DNA from: Blastocatellia bacterium
Lineage (GTDB): Bacteria; Acidobacteriota; Blastocatellia; UBA7656
Length of the DNA stretch: 64,000 nt
Reading direction: 5' to 3'
NCBI GenBank assembly: GCA_035275065.1
Contig: DATENM010000046.1
Span: 181,218 to 245,217, forward strand
The translations under genes were made by a program, and so were the position numbers. This document shows, one piece after another, positions 8,642-18,868 of the stretch (the first letter of the stretch is position 1; every line of letters begins with the position of its first letter). The notes under the pieces are model-generated. The model did no database searches and had not been told where the DNA came from. It saw nothing but the letters and a program-made list of their open reading frames with translations.

Positions 8642-9211
8642 CTATGCTGAATTGCCCAGCGTTGCCCTGGCTCGCGCCATCTCTGGATCACCCACGCTTG
8701 CCGCCTCCAGAGGCTCGAAGGGTGGCGGGAGGCGCTTGATCGCATTATTAATTTTTTGCGCGTTAAGCTGAATCTCACTGATGATCTCGACTGCTTCGCG
8801 GCCTACGGGCCACCCTTCACGAAGCGAGAGCATACGAGAATAGCCGACGATCAACACCACCGGGTTGACCACCTGACGATGAAAAGCGCCGAGCAAAGCT
8901 TGGAGGTCCCGCACCTGGCACCTGTGCCGATTGCTCCGCCATAGGCTGACGCCCAGCGCCGTCGCCATGGCCACAAACAGAATGCGAAATAGTAGCTGCG
9001 CGCCGTCACTCGCGATCATCTCTTTCGTAAATCCGCTCCAGCTAATTGGGGCGCGCTGCACGCAGTGCATCGCTGCATCAAGCACCCACATGCTGATGCC
9101 CATACCGGCTCCGTACCATATCTCCTTATAGCCTCTTAGAGCTTGAGCGAGACTGCTGACGGTAATGATCATTCTGTGATTAAGCGACCACCGATGAACT
9201 GGGTTTGCCAT
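8642..9211 (-). CDS. Membrane protein with a HisKA-like helix pair but no kinase domain
   Basis: 189 residues. Two hydrophobic segments (about 35-52 and 72-92) are followed by a stretch matching a histidine-kinase dimerisation domain: LLGAFHRQVVNPVVLIVGY, with His in H-box position and the Pro-Val-x-x-I-x-G-Y pattern, then a second helix (EAVEIISEIQLNAQKINNAIKRL). There is no HATPase domain; the protein ends about 30 residues later. It could be an accessory phosphoacceptor, a dominant partner of the kinase at 10998-12182, or a decayed kinase. A -24/-12 promoter match and a perfect activator palindrome lie upstream (9363-9379, 9479-9496), which argues for active control. I am not certain of the family. 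Confidence 0.6.
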   Translation of the reverse strand: MANPVHRWSLNHRMIITVSSLAQALRGYKEIWYGAGMGISMWVLDAAMHCVQRAPISWSGFTKEMIASDGAQLLFRILFVAMATALGVSLWRSNRHRCQVRDLQALLGAFHRQVVNPVVLIVGYSRMLSLREGWPVGREAVEIISEIQLNAQKINNAIKRLPPPFEPLEAASVGDPEMARARATLGNSA

Positions 9212-9362
9212 GACTGCCTACATCCAATTAAAAAGTGATCAGCGCGATAACAACGCTGATACCCCTATTCGCCATTTGCCCTTCTCTATATGGCTCGCTG
9301 CTAAATCGTCCTCAACCAGAACTCACGGCCCCCTTGGCGTTCTGGCAGTGACGTTCTATAAG

Positions 9363-9379
9363 GGCAAGTCTTATACCAC
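9363..9379 (-). promoter_or_regulatory. Candidate sigma-54 promoter for the HisKA-like membrane protein
   Basis: On the minus strand GTGGTATAAGACTTGCC has GG and GC exactly 10 bp apart with TTGC at -12; the -24 element is weaker than at 1590-1605. The palindrome at 9479-9496 is centred about 111 bp upstream of the GG. The next gene in this direction begins at 9211, leaving a leader of about 140 nt. Confidence 0.5.
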
Positions 9380-9478
9380 CGTCTGGACAAATGGTCCGAG
9401 ATGACCTTCTAGTAAATTGTTGAAAGGGCTTACGCATAACCTGATCCATGAAGGTTGTTTGAACAGCTTCGCGCATGA

Positions 9479-9496
9479 CTGTTGGATTTCCAACAG
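9479..9496. promoter_or_regulatory. Putative upstream activator site (copy 2, perfect palindrome)
   Basis: CTGTTGGATTTCCAACAG is a perfect 8-2-8 inverted repeat lying between the response regulator stop (9644) and the membrane protein gene. It differs from copy 1 (1700-1717) at one base of the 18, and the sequence just beyond it (GTGTG.CAT) is also similar in both copies. Confidence 0.6.
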
Positions 9497-9643
9497 CAGT
9501 GTGTCATCTGCGACAGGTCTTGGCCTTGGCTAACCTTTAGAATGACGTTGAGGCGATGAGGCATTAATTAGCGCGTAGGGAGATGCCCAGCTTGAGATCG
9601 CATAAGACCGCGGGGCCGACAAATCTACAGGCTTTTTCATGCG

Positions 9644-10997
<1,354 letters not shown>

Positions 10998-11008
<11 letters not shown>

Positions 11009-12182
11009 GGCCTTTCAATCGTCCCCCCACAGTCGCCGACTCAGGAAGCATATTGCTGCCATGACCGTCGGGTTCTACCGGCTTGGCTGCGCCACTTGTC
11101 GTGAGCGGAAGCTTTATGATAAACAGGCTGCCTGGACCATTGAGTGCGCCGAGTTCGATTTCACCGTCGTGCTGTTTGATCAGGCCATAAGCTACGGACA
11201 GCCCCAGGCCCGAACCTTCAGGCTTCGTGGTGAAGAACGGGTCGAATATTTTGTCCCGTATGGCCGGATCAATGCCCGTGCCGTAATCGCGCACGGACAA
11301 CTCTATGACTTCCCCGATGCGCTTGCTGCAAACTTCGACAACGCCGCCTTCCGGCATCGCGTGGATCGCGTTGAGTATCAAGTTCAACAACACCTGCCTG
11401 ATCTGCTCCGCGTCAACCTCAACGGCGGGAAGGTGCTCGTCAAGCTTCGGCACGAGCCTGACGCCGCGCTTGGTCGCTTCTTTGGAGGTGAAGGTGATGA
11501 CGGACTCAATGAGATGGTTAAGGTTCGACGGTCGTTTTTCGGGCTGGCGCGGCCTGGCGAAAGTTAAGAATTCACTCACCAGCTTGTTCAGGCGGTCCAC
11601 CTCCTCCTCGATGACGGCGGTGAAGCGGCGCCTCGGGCTGTCTTGAGGAATCTCTTTTTCGATGATCTGCGCCGCCCCTTTGATCGCGCTGAGAGGGTTT
11701 CTGATTTCATGCACGATGGCGGCGGCAACTTCGCCGACCGACTTCAACCGGTCGGCGCGGATCAACAAGCTCACCGTGTCTCTCAATTCCTGGTAGGCCG
11801 CGGCTAGGTCGGCAGACGCTTTCTCGAACCGCCGCCGCTGTCGCCGTTCGGCGCCGGCGAGGAGGCCGGTCACGACGCCGACAACCTGGAACATGAATAC
11901 TTCGGCATACTGGTTGAGGATGGCGGCCTGCGGGTCATGCCCGTGCTCGGATATGTGCATCAGGTAGACCGCCCCGCTCAGCAGCGATATGCTGAGGCCC
12001 CCCCTAACGCCGAACGCGTAGGCCGCGTAAACGATGGGGACATAATAGAGGCGCTGTGATACTTCATGCAGAAGAAAGTTTCCGCCAGCCATTGTGTGGT
12101 AATGCAAGAGCGTGATGAGGACCACGCTCAAGCCCAGGAGCAGCCCCGTCACCAGCTTTACTTTTCGCGATGAGTTGTTCAT
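10998..12182 (-). CDS. Membrane sensor histidine kinase (NtrB-like core)
   Basis: 394 residues: four hydrophobic helices in the first ~110 residues with little periplasmic sequence, a coiled linker (114-145), HisKA with His158 in VHEIRNPLSAIKG, and a HATPase domain with N-box NLILNAIHAM, DYGTGID, FFTTKPEGSGLGLS. The few His residues between helices (HYHT, MHISEHGHD) could bind metal, but this is speculative. It lies 20 bp downstream of the ABC ATPase gene and overlaps the sigma-54 response regulator, its evident partner. Signals could come through the co-transcribed DUF2318/ABC proteins. Confidence 0.92.
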
Positions 12183-12201
12183 AACCGGTTGCGCGGCACG
12201 C

Positions 12202-12906
12202 TCACCCGGCGGTCGCGGTCTGAACGGCGGACTCCGTTACCATGCGATCATCCCTTATATGAATGGTCCGGTCAGCGAGGCGGGCATTATCCGGGTTATG
12301 AGTCACCAGGAAGATGGTCTGCCCTTGAACGTTGAGACTTAAAAAGACTTCCATGATTTCCTGACCGGTTCTAGTGTCGAGCGCGCCTGTTGGTTCGTCT
12401 GCCAGGATCAGCGGAGGCTGGTTGACGATGGCGCGAGCAATGGCAAGTCTCCCTTGCTCTCCTCCGGAGAGTTGATTCGGCAAACGAACCCCTTTATCTC
12501 CGAGGCCGACCTTCTCCAATACCTCAATGGCGCGGGCACGCTTCTCTTTCGAGGGAAGGGGTGTCGTGGCGAGCGGTAACATCACGTTCTCGAGAGCATT
12601 CAGGTAAGGCAACAGGTGGTGCTGCTGGAAGACGAAGCCCAAGTATTCCCGCCGAAAATCAGCACGGCGCTCGTCTGACAGTCCGTATACGTCAATGCCA
12701 TCCACTAAGACCCTCCCCTCGGAAGGTTGATTCATCGCCGCGACTATCGTGAGCAGCGTACTTTTGCCTGACCCTGAAGGCCCCATCAGAGAAATGAATT
12801 CGCCCTCTTCGACTTCGACGCTGACGCCGGAAAGCACCCGCACGCCCGACGCCCCACGCTCCCCGCCATAAACCTTGCTGACCTGTTCAACCGCCACAAA
12901 AGCCAT
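12202..12906 (-). CDS. ABC transporter ATP-binding protein (LolD/MacB type)
   Basis: 234 residues: Walker A GPSGSGKST (42-50), Q-loop FQQHHLLPY, signature LSGGEQ, Walker B LILADEPTGALD and H-loop VTHN. It is the short MacB/LolD-type ATPase that pairs with FtsX-fold permeases; the permease gene is immediately upstream (14 bp). GGGAGA precedes the start. Such pairs act as mechanotransmission machines at the inner membrane rather than classical importers. Confidence 0.92.
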   Translation of the reverse strand: MAFVAVEQVSKVYGGERGASGVRVLSGVSVEVEEGEFISLMGPSGSGKSTLLTIVAAMNQPSEGRVLVDGIDVYGLSDERRADFRREYLGFVFQQHHLLPYLNALENVMLPLATTPLPSKEKRARAIEVLEKVGLGDKGVRLPNQLSGGEQGRLAIARAIVNQPPLILADEPTGALDTRTGQEIMEVFLSLNVQGQTIFLVTHNPDNARLADRTIHIRDDRMVTESAVQTATAG

Positions 12907-12920
12907 CTTGAGTCTCCCTT

Positions 12921-14177
12921 TTATACGTATCGCACGGCTTCGGACGGGTCGAGACGCGAAGCCCTAATGATGGGATAAAAGCTGCTCAGCACGCCGATCA
13001 TCACTGCTGCAACAATCGCGACTAGGGCCAGCACCGGCTGGATATGAAAGGCCACACCGGTTTCCGCAAAATATGGCAAGGCCAGCCAGCTTGCGAGCGT
13101 TCCTGCCGCCCATCCAAAAAGCCCGCCGACGACGCTGATTGCCGCGACTTCGATGACAAGTCCTTTGACGATGTGAGTCCTGCGAAATCCGATGGCGCGC
13201 AGCACGCCGATTTCTTTCGTGCGCTCGACCACTGCCCCCATCATCGTCGTGAAGATCATCAGCGCGCCGATGGCGAGAACGACCGCGGCCACGGCGGCTG
13301 AAAATCGCGTGAGCCGCTCGACGGTTTCGGTGCGGGCGCGGACCGACTGCTGAATGGCTGATACTTTCGCGTGGGGCAGCTTCTCGCTGATCTGCGTGAC
13401 GATGTCGCCGACGGGACAGTCCTTGCACAGCGCGCTTACTTCGATCAGGCTCAACTGTCCGGGCTTGTTCAAAAGCGACTGGACGTGTGGGAGCGCGCCG
13501 AAGATGATGCGGTCGTCCGGGCCACCCGTCGGAGCCAGAACGCCCACGACCCGGTGTTCACGCCCCGCAATCTGTAGCTTGTCTTTCGTGATTTCAAATC
13601 CGCCCCGGGTTCCGCCGTCGTGCGCCGCCATCTCAGGCATGTCGGGCATACTTGAAACAGTTTGTACGTGGGATCGCGGCTCGGGTCCGACCAGCGAAAG
13701 CGCCCGCGCGGCCTCGTAGCCGACCAGCACGTCGCCGTCGCCCTCAGGCTTCCGCCCGACGATGTGCCACCACCGCTTCAACACCATCTCGCTTTTGAAA
13801 TCGACCCCGGCGAGCAGTACCTGCTGGCCTTCAACGTTTATAACGCTCAGTAACTTTGGTGAGATGAGGCTCAGGCGGTTGTTGTATGGAATCTCCAGAA
13901 TCTTTTTAGCGTCTTCGTCGGCCAGTTGGTGAACGTCGAACGAAACGCCGGATACGGTGATTCCTCCATAGTCGAGTGAAAGGCTGTTGGATTGTGGCAG
14001 CACGATGATGTTTGCCCCGAAGCGGTCGAGCTGGGCACCGATCTCTTCCTTGATTGAGCCGCTCAGGCTCAGGAGCGCGACGGCGGTGCCAATGCCGATA
14101 CTGATGCCGACGGAGAGGAATATGGCCTTACCCTTGCGACGTTTGAGGTTGGCAAAGGCGATTGTAGTGATTCGCAT
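12921..14177 (-). CDS. FtsX/MacB-type ABC permease
   Basis: 418 residues. One N-terminal helix (about 17-39), a periplasmic domain of ~240 residues (40-280) with DMPEMAAHDGG and a CKDC pair, then three C-terminal helices containing the FtsX-family segment RTKEIGVLRAIGFRR and ending RLDPSEAVRYV. It partners the ATPase at 12202-12906. Together with the DUF2318 gene just upstream it recalls iron-uptake loci in which DUF2318 proteins and FtsX-like permeases occur together. The periplasmic CxxC is a possible metal or redox site. AGGAG precedes the start. Confidence 0.9.
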   Translation of the reverse strand: MRITTIAFANLKRRKGKAIFLSVGISIGIGTAVALLSLSGSIKEEIGAQLDRFGANIIVLPQSNSLSLDYGGITVSGVSFDVHQLADEDAKKILEIPYNNRLSLISPKLLSVINVEGQQVLLAGVDFKSEMVLKRWWHIVGRKPEGDGDVLVGYEAARALSLVGPEPRSHVQTVSSMPDMPEMAAHDGGTRGGFEITKDKLQIAGREHRVVGVLAPTGGPDDRIIFGALPHVQSLLNKPGQLSLIEVSALCKDCPVGDIVTQISEKLPHAKVSAIQQSVRARTETVERLTRFSAAVAAVVLAIGALMIFTTMMGAVVERTKEIGVLRAIGFRRTHIVKGLVIEVAAISVVGGLFGWAAGTLASWLALPYFAETGVAFHIQPVLALVAIVAAVMIGVLSSFYPIIRASRLDPSEAVRYV

Positions 14178-14229
14178 TTTTTCTACTCCTAGCCCTGTGA
14201 GACCGGCCTGCTGAAACCAAGGTCAACTC

Positions 14230-14802
14230 TCATTGAAAATACTCGCCGCGGCTTTCAAGCTCGCTCGCTTTAATTACCAGTTGGTCGCCTTCGACGGCGC
14301 GCTGTAAACCGATTGGATGACAGCCGCCGTTAACCTCGCCGACGAGCGCGGTCGGAAAATGTTTGCCGCAGTTGTTGCAGACCATGTCATCGCCTTCCTG
14401 GTGATAGCCTTTCTTCGCATGGAAGCAGACCTCGCAGGCATCCATCGCCGCCCTGTAGGTTCCGTCCGCGCTCTTGAGCGCGAAGAAGCGCACCGGAGTT
14501 TTGTTCGACAGGGCGTAATCGAAAAACTTCGCCTTGCCGCCGACGAGGTCCGCGAGCGGTATCTTTATATCGCCGATGCCGGCTGCGCTTTGAGATGCGT
14601 TCTGGCCCGTGTTGACGACAGAAGCAGATCGGGGGTGATCGCCCGATCCGCCGAATGCCAGGTAAGCGCCGAGTCCAACAATGGCAGCCAGGGCGATTAA
14701 TAAAATAGGGGATAAACGCTTCTTGCGCGGTGTCGGTGATGCGAACTCGGCGCGTTTCTTCTCACGAGATGGGTCTGTGTGAAATGGGACTTGCTTACTC
14801 AT
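14230..14802 (-). CDS. DUF2318 domain protein, membrane anchored, Cys-rich
   Basis: 190 residues: one helix (about 31-50), then a DUF2318 domain with Cys123 and Cys126 (ACEVC), Cys142 and Cys145 (VCNNC), and CH at 161-162. These form a likely metal or Fe-S binding site on the periplasmic side. DUF2318 proteins are found with Ftr1-type iron permeases and FtsX-like permeases and are thought to serve in metal reduction or transfer. This is the first gene of an apparent operon DUF2318-permease-ATPase-kinase-regulator (14802 down to 9644), so it may supply the signal to the two-component system (inference). Confidence 0.82.
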   Translation of the reverse strand: MSKQVPFHTDPSREKKRAEFASPTPRKKRLSPILLIALAAIVGLGAYLAFGGSGDHPRSASVVNTGQNASQSAAGIGDIKIPLADLVGGKAKFFDYALSNKTPVRFFALKSADGTYRAAMDACEVCFHAKKGYHQEGDDMVCNNCGKHFPTALVGEVNGGCHPIGLQRAVEGDQLVIKASELESRGEYFQ

Positions 14803-14827
14803 TACTGCACCTCACTATCTGTTCGTG

Positions 14828-14844
14828 TTGCCGCGGCGCGGCAA
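14828..14844. repeat. Short GC inverted repeat upstream of the DUF2318 operon
   Basis: TTGCCGC-GGC-GCGGCAA is a perfect 7-bp inverted repeat with a 3-bp centre, 26 bp before the DUF2318 start. The rest of 14845-15060 shows no gene. It could be an operator for the operon or a terminator for the oxidase gene, though no T-run follows. Confidence 0.3.
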
Positions 14845-15060
14845 TCGGTTGTCAGGCATTCAATTGATTGTGGGCCGGGCAGCCAGCAAAAGCTCATCCG
14901 GCCCCAGGTGAAAGTCAGTTGCGCTGCGGCGGCTCTTTGGAGAGGGATAACCTTTCGAATGAGCCGCTCACGGCACCACCGCCAGCGGCGAGCGCACGCC
15001 AGCCGCGCTTTGGAAAAACAAAGGACGATCCGGTTAGATCAGTTGAGGCCCGTTTCATGT

Positions 15061-16575
15061 TTACCCCCCGGAATGCTTGTGCTCCGGCTGCGGCTTATTC
15101 TGCTCGACGCGGCCATCCTTTATGTCGGTCATCAGCTTGTCGTACTGGTCGGGTGGGAGCACACGAACGAGCGACATCATCCCTTGAAGCCCGGCCGACC
15201 ACCCAGGCGCAAGCCCATTGGTTTCGGGCTTGGCCACCGCCTCGTCTATGACCATCATCATCATCATGTCGTCCTGCGGATAGCCGGGAACGAGCTTCTT
15301 GGTTTCCATGGATTGGTCGCCGGACATCTGGTGCTGGGACATGTCATGACCGGACATTTGCTGCTGCTGCCCGACCACGTTCGAGGTGGCCTTCTCGCGG
15401 TCCGCCGTGATGCCCATGCCGCGACCCAGCGCGGGGCCGAGGTTCTCTGACGTGGCACTGCCTTCCCTTACCATGCCTATGCCTTCTTCCATCCCCGCGC
15501 CGGTGTGCATGCCGTGGCCGGCGTGCGCCATCGGCCCGACCATCGACACCATGTTGTTCATCATGTGGTGCGGCAGGTGGCAGTGCAGCATCCAGTCACC
15601 AGGATAGATGGCGTCGAACTCGATGTCGCGCGCCTGCGCCACGCCAACCAGCACCGTGTTGCCCGGATACCATGCCGATTGCGGGATGCGCCCGCCTTCG
15701 GTGCCCGTGACGTAGAACTGGTTTCCGTGAAGGTGAATCGGGTGATGGTCCATGCCGATGTTGATCAGCCGGATGCGCACGCGCTCGCCGAGCTTGATGA
15801 TCATCGGCGTGGTCGCCGGCGCCGCCCTGCCGTTCATCGTTAGCCAGTTGAACTCCATCGACATCGAGTTCGGCACGTTGTTGTTCGGCAGCGCGGCAAA
15901 CTCCTGCAAGACGATGGCGAAGTCCTTATGCACCGGCGGGTCATAAGGCTTCTTAGGGTGGATGATGAAAAACCCGATCATCCCCATCATCTCCTGCATC
16001 GCCCCGTGCGAGTGATAGAAGAACGTCCCCTTCTGGTGAACAGTGAATTCATAGACGAATGTCTGGCCCGGCTTGACCGGCGGCTGGCTGATGTAAGGCA
16101 TGCCGTCCATCTCGATTGGAATCTCCAGACCGTGCCAGTGGATGGTAGAGTCTTCGGGAAGGTTGTTCCTGAAGACCACCCTGACGCGGTCGCCTTCATT
16201 GACCTCGATGGTCGGGCCGGGCACGCTGCCGTTGTAGCCCCAGAGGTCGAGCACCTTTGCTGGCCCCATTGAATTAGCCGGCATGATTTCGCGCTTGACG
16301 ACCTCCGCCGTGAGGTTAAACACCTTCACACCGCCTTCCATCTTCCAAGGGAGCCTGGCCACGTCGGGCGTGATGACGGGCACGTTGCCGGCAGGGGCCT
16401 CAGCCATTTTGACTTTTGGCGGGGCCTGCGGCTGCGCCGGAGCTTCCTTTTTCGGGGCTTGCGGCTGAGGCTGCATGTGATGCTCGTGCTGGGCGGCTAC
16501 CGACTTACCGGCGATCAGGCCGGTCCCGACAATCGCCGAGCTGCGTAAAAAGAAATTGCGTCTGCTCTTATTCAT
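15061..16575 (-). CDS. Multicopper oxidase (Tat-exported)
   Basis: 504 residues. SRRNFFLRSS at 4-13 is a twin-arginine signal. All three copper centres are present: HWHG (146-149), HSHG (188-191), HPIHLHG (278-284) and HCHLPHHMM (331-339), whose Met is the probable axial ligand of the type 1 site. The C-terminal 160 residues are rich in Met, His and Gln (MSGHDMSQHQMSG, MMMMMV), typical of copper-resistance oxidases that oxidise Cu(I) in the periplasm using O2. A Pro/Gln/His-rich segment follows the signal. It is the last gene of an operon with the cytochrome c-TolC fusion (90 bp upstream) and a His/Cys-rich exported protein. Confidence 0.92.
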   Translation of the reverse strand: MNKSRRNFFLRSSAIVGTGLIAGKSVAAQHEHHMQPQPQAPKKEAPAQPQAPPKVKMAEAPAGNVPVITPDVARLPWKMEGGVKVFNLTAEVVKREIMPANSMGPAKVLDLWGYNGSVPGPTIEVNEGDRVRVVFRNNLPEDSTIHWHGLEIPIEMDGMPYISQPPVKPGQTFVYEFTVHQKGTFFYHSHGAMQEMMGMIGFFIIHPKKPYDPPVHKDFAIVLQEFAALPNNNVPNSMSMEFNWLTMNGRAAPATTPMIIKLGERVRIRLINIGMDHHPIHLHGNQFYVTGTEGGRIPQSAWYPGNTVLVGVAQARDIEFDAIYPGDWMLHCHLPHHMMNNMVSMVGPMAHAGHGMHTGAGMEEGIGMVREGSATSENLGPALGRGMGITADREKATSNVVGQQQQMSGHDMSQHQMSGDQSMETKKLVPGYPQDDMMMMMVIDEAVAKPETNGLAPGWSAGLQGMMSLVRVLPPDQYDKLMTDIKDGRVEQNKPQPEHKHSGG

Positions 16576-16664
16576 AACTTTGCTCCTGTAGCAATCAGAT
16601 CCATTGCAAACTTTTCGGTTATTGACATCCCTCTTACCTGTCTAAGAATCCGTCGCCTCAGACG

Positions 16665-18773
16665 TCAGGGCCGCCGGTTCTCGACGTGATCGGCGCTGCC
16701 CTGTCCGCCTGACCGCACGCCGGTCATCTCGACCCGCGCAGGTTCAGCCGATTGAAAGCGCGGCGCGTCGAGTCCGCCCGTCAGCAGGAAGCCTTCCAAC
16801 TGAATCGCGTTCTGCTTGAGTTCCACGAGGGCATTCAGATATTGTTCCCTGACCTGAAACATGGTGCGCTGCGAGATGAGCACCTGCGGATAAGAGGCGG
16901 CCATCTGCCGGAAGCTCGCCAGGTAGAGGTTATATGCCCGCTCGGCGCGAGGCAGGATGACTTCCCGGTAACGCCGCACTGCGTCCGCTGCGTTGTTATA
17001 GTCTCTGAAAGCCTGCGCCAGCCTGACGCGCAGGGAGAGTTCAAGACGAGTCATCTCGCGCTCTGCGATGGCCAATTCAGCCTCGGCGGCGGCGATGCCG
17101 CCCTGATTGCGGTTGAAGACCGGCAGGGTAATTCCTATCTGGACATTCGCCTCCGGCCCTGTGCGCCTGCCCGTAGCGCCATTAGCAGTTTCCAGGAATT
17201 CAGAGCTGTAACCAATACCGCCGCGCAGGAACAGATCGGGGATGCGTTCGGCTTTGGCGCGCGCCAGAACTGCCTGTGCGCGTTCAACCTCAACCCGCGC
17301 CCGCTTGATCTCCGGGCTTTCCTGTAGCAAGGTGGCCATGAGCGTCTCCTGGTCCAGGGTCGGGAGATTTTCTTCGAGATTGCCGGCCAATCGCATCGGT
17401 GACATCGCCGGCGTCCCGATAACCGACGCGAGCAACTGCCAGACCTGCCGGAGGTTGTTTCTCGCGCTCTCAAGCTCAAGCTCGACCTGTTGTGACTCGA
17501 TCTCGGCTTCCAGGTGGTCCGGCCTATCGGCTTGGCCGACGTTCAACAACTCGGACGTGGTCTTCACCGCGTCGCGCGCGATCCTGGCGAGCTCGGTGCG
17601 GAGGTCAACCATCTGCTGCGCCCCCAAAGTCTCGTAGTAGAGCATACGCACGGTGTTGAGGACGCGCGCCTTCTGGGCAGTGGCTTCGATCTCGGCCTGT
17701 TGGACCTCGCGCTCGAATATGCGCTGACTCTTTTTGAGCTTTCCGCCCAGAGGGATGGTCTGTTCTATGAAAGCGAAGTGCTCGCTCTTGTCCCCGAAAG
17801 CGCGGAAGGCAAACTCCTCGCCCTGATAACCCACCGTCGGATTCGGCCACAGGCCGGCCTGTCTCCTCCTCCCCTGGGCGGCGCGGATCGCCGACTCCGC
17901 CTGGGCGAGCGTCGGGTTGTTCTGCAACGCCGTCCGTTCCACATCGGCAAGCGTCATCACAGGACCGGGCGGAGTTGTCTGTTGCGCTTGCGTGGCCGGC
18001 GTTTGCATCTGGTGGCCCGCATGCGGATTGCTCTCTTGCTGCGTGTTCTGAGGCTGTTGGGGCGTCGCTTGCGCAGGCGGCCCGCCAGGCTGATGCTGCA
18101 TCTCCGACATATTTTGCTGCTGAGTATTAGGAGATGGCTGAGCTGTCATCTCGTGATGGTGTTCCTCCGAAGCAGGCTTTTGGGTTGAGGCCCCGCCTAC
18201 AGGCTGAGCGCCATGCTCATGTTGAGCCTCTCCCTTGGTATGCATATGCTCGCCGCCTTGCATTTCATGGTGGTCATCTTTTTCCTGGCTGTGTTTATGA
18301 CGGGCGCTGGCTGGGACGGCAGCCTCCAGCTTCTCTCTTTCCTCAGGCGTAAGCGCAGGCAGCCTTCTGAGGAAGAGTATCGTCTGGCGAATCTCTGTAG
18401 GATTATGTGACTTGCCGAACGCGGGCATGCCCGTACCCGGCATACCATTCGAGATGATGCGAAACAACTCGTCATCCGATCTGGACTGCGTCTTTTTCGA
18501 GGTGAGGTCGGCAGCGGCTAAGGACTTGCCCCGTTCGGTGTCGCCTTTCCCCGTTGCACCGTGGCAATTCGCACAGTGAGCGTCGAAGTGGTCTAGGCCC
18601 AGAGCGACTTCCCCGTCAGTGGCCCCCGCCGTTTGTGAAAGCAGTGCGGCCTGCGTCGCCCGCGCGGACAAACAGACCGCAATTAGTAATGTGAAGAATA
18701 TGGCAGCAACCGCGCCCTTGATTCCGGCGCGCGAGTTCGCACACAGCGCCGGGCGCTGTCTCCCGATGTTCAT
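16665..18773 (-). CDS. Cytochrome c fused through a His/Met-rich linker to a TolC-family outer-membrane channel
   Basis: 702 residues. Signal peptide (about 20-42); a cytochrome c domain with CANCHG (Cys67, Cys70, His71) and probable axial Met116 in GMPAF; a low-complexity linker (about 157-272) loaded with His, Met and Gln (HKHSQEKDDHHEMQGGEHMH, EEHHHEM, HAGHQM); then a TolC/OEP domain from MTLADVERTALQNNP (273) to about 680, with the usual double repeat. The TolC part alone would be about 410 residues, a normal length for the family. The frame is continuous and AAGGAGG precedes the start, so the fusion is genuine in this sequence. It is co-transcribed with a multicopper oxidase. No RND pump of its own is adjacent. 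Confidence 0.9.
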   Translation of the reverse strand: MNIGRQRPALCANSRAGIKGAVAAIFFTLLIAVCLSARATQAALLSQTAGATDGEVALGLDHFDAHCANCHGATGKGDTERGKSLAAADLTSKKTQSRSDDELFRIISNGMPGTGMPAFGKSHNPTEIRQTILFLRRLPALTPEEREKLEAAVPASARHKHSQEKDDHHEMQGGEHMHTKGEAQHEHGAQPVGGASTQKPASEEHHHEMTAQPSPNTQQQNMSEMQHQPGGPPAQATPQQPQNTQQESNPHAGHQMQTPATQAQQTTPPGPVMTLADVERTALQNNPTLAQAESAIRAAQGRRRQAGLWPNPTVGYQGEEFAFRAFGDKSEHFAFIEQTIPLGGKLKKSQRIFEREVQQAEIEATAQKARVLNTVRMLYYETLGAQQMVDLRTELARIARDAVKTTSELLNVGQADRPDHLEAEIESQQVELELESARNNLRQVWQLLASVIGTPAMSPMRLAGNLEENLPTLDQETLMATLLQESPEIKRARVEVERAQAVLARAKAERIPDLFLRGGIGYSSEFLETANGATGRRTGPEANVQIGITLPVFNRNQGGIAAAEAELAIAEREMTRLELSLRVRLAQAFRDYNNAADAVRRYREVILPRAERAYNLYLASFRQMAASYPQVLISQRTMFQVREQYLNALVELKQNAIQLEGFLLTGGLDAPRFQSAEPARVEMTGVRSGGQGSADHVENRRP

Positions 18774-18868
18774 GCTTGTGCCTCCTTGTGGTTTAGCAGT
18801 TTCTCGCCGAATTGATTTCGGCGCGTGAACACACGGCGTCTCTCAGGTTGGGTTCAGAGAGGAAGGAG

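Noticed and set aside
14828..14844. Inverted repeat as a terminator
   Set aside because: No T-run on either strand and it sits just before a gene start, so it is listed only as a repeat.
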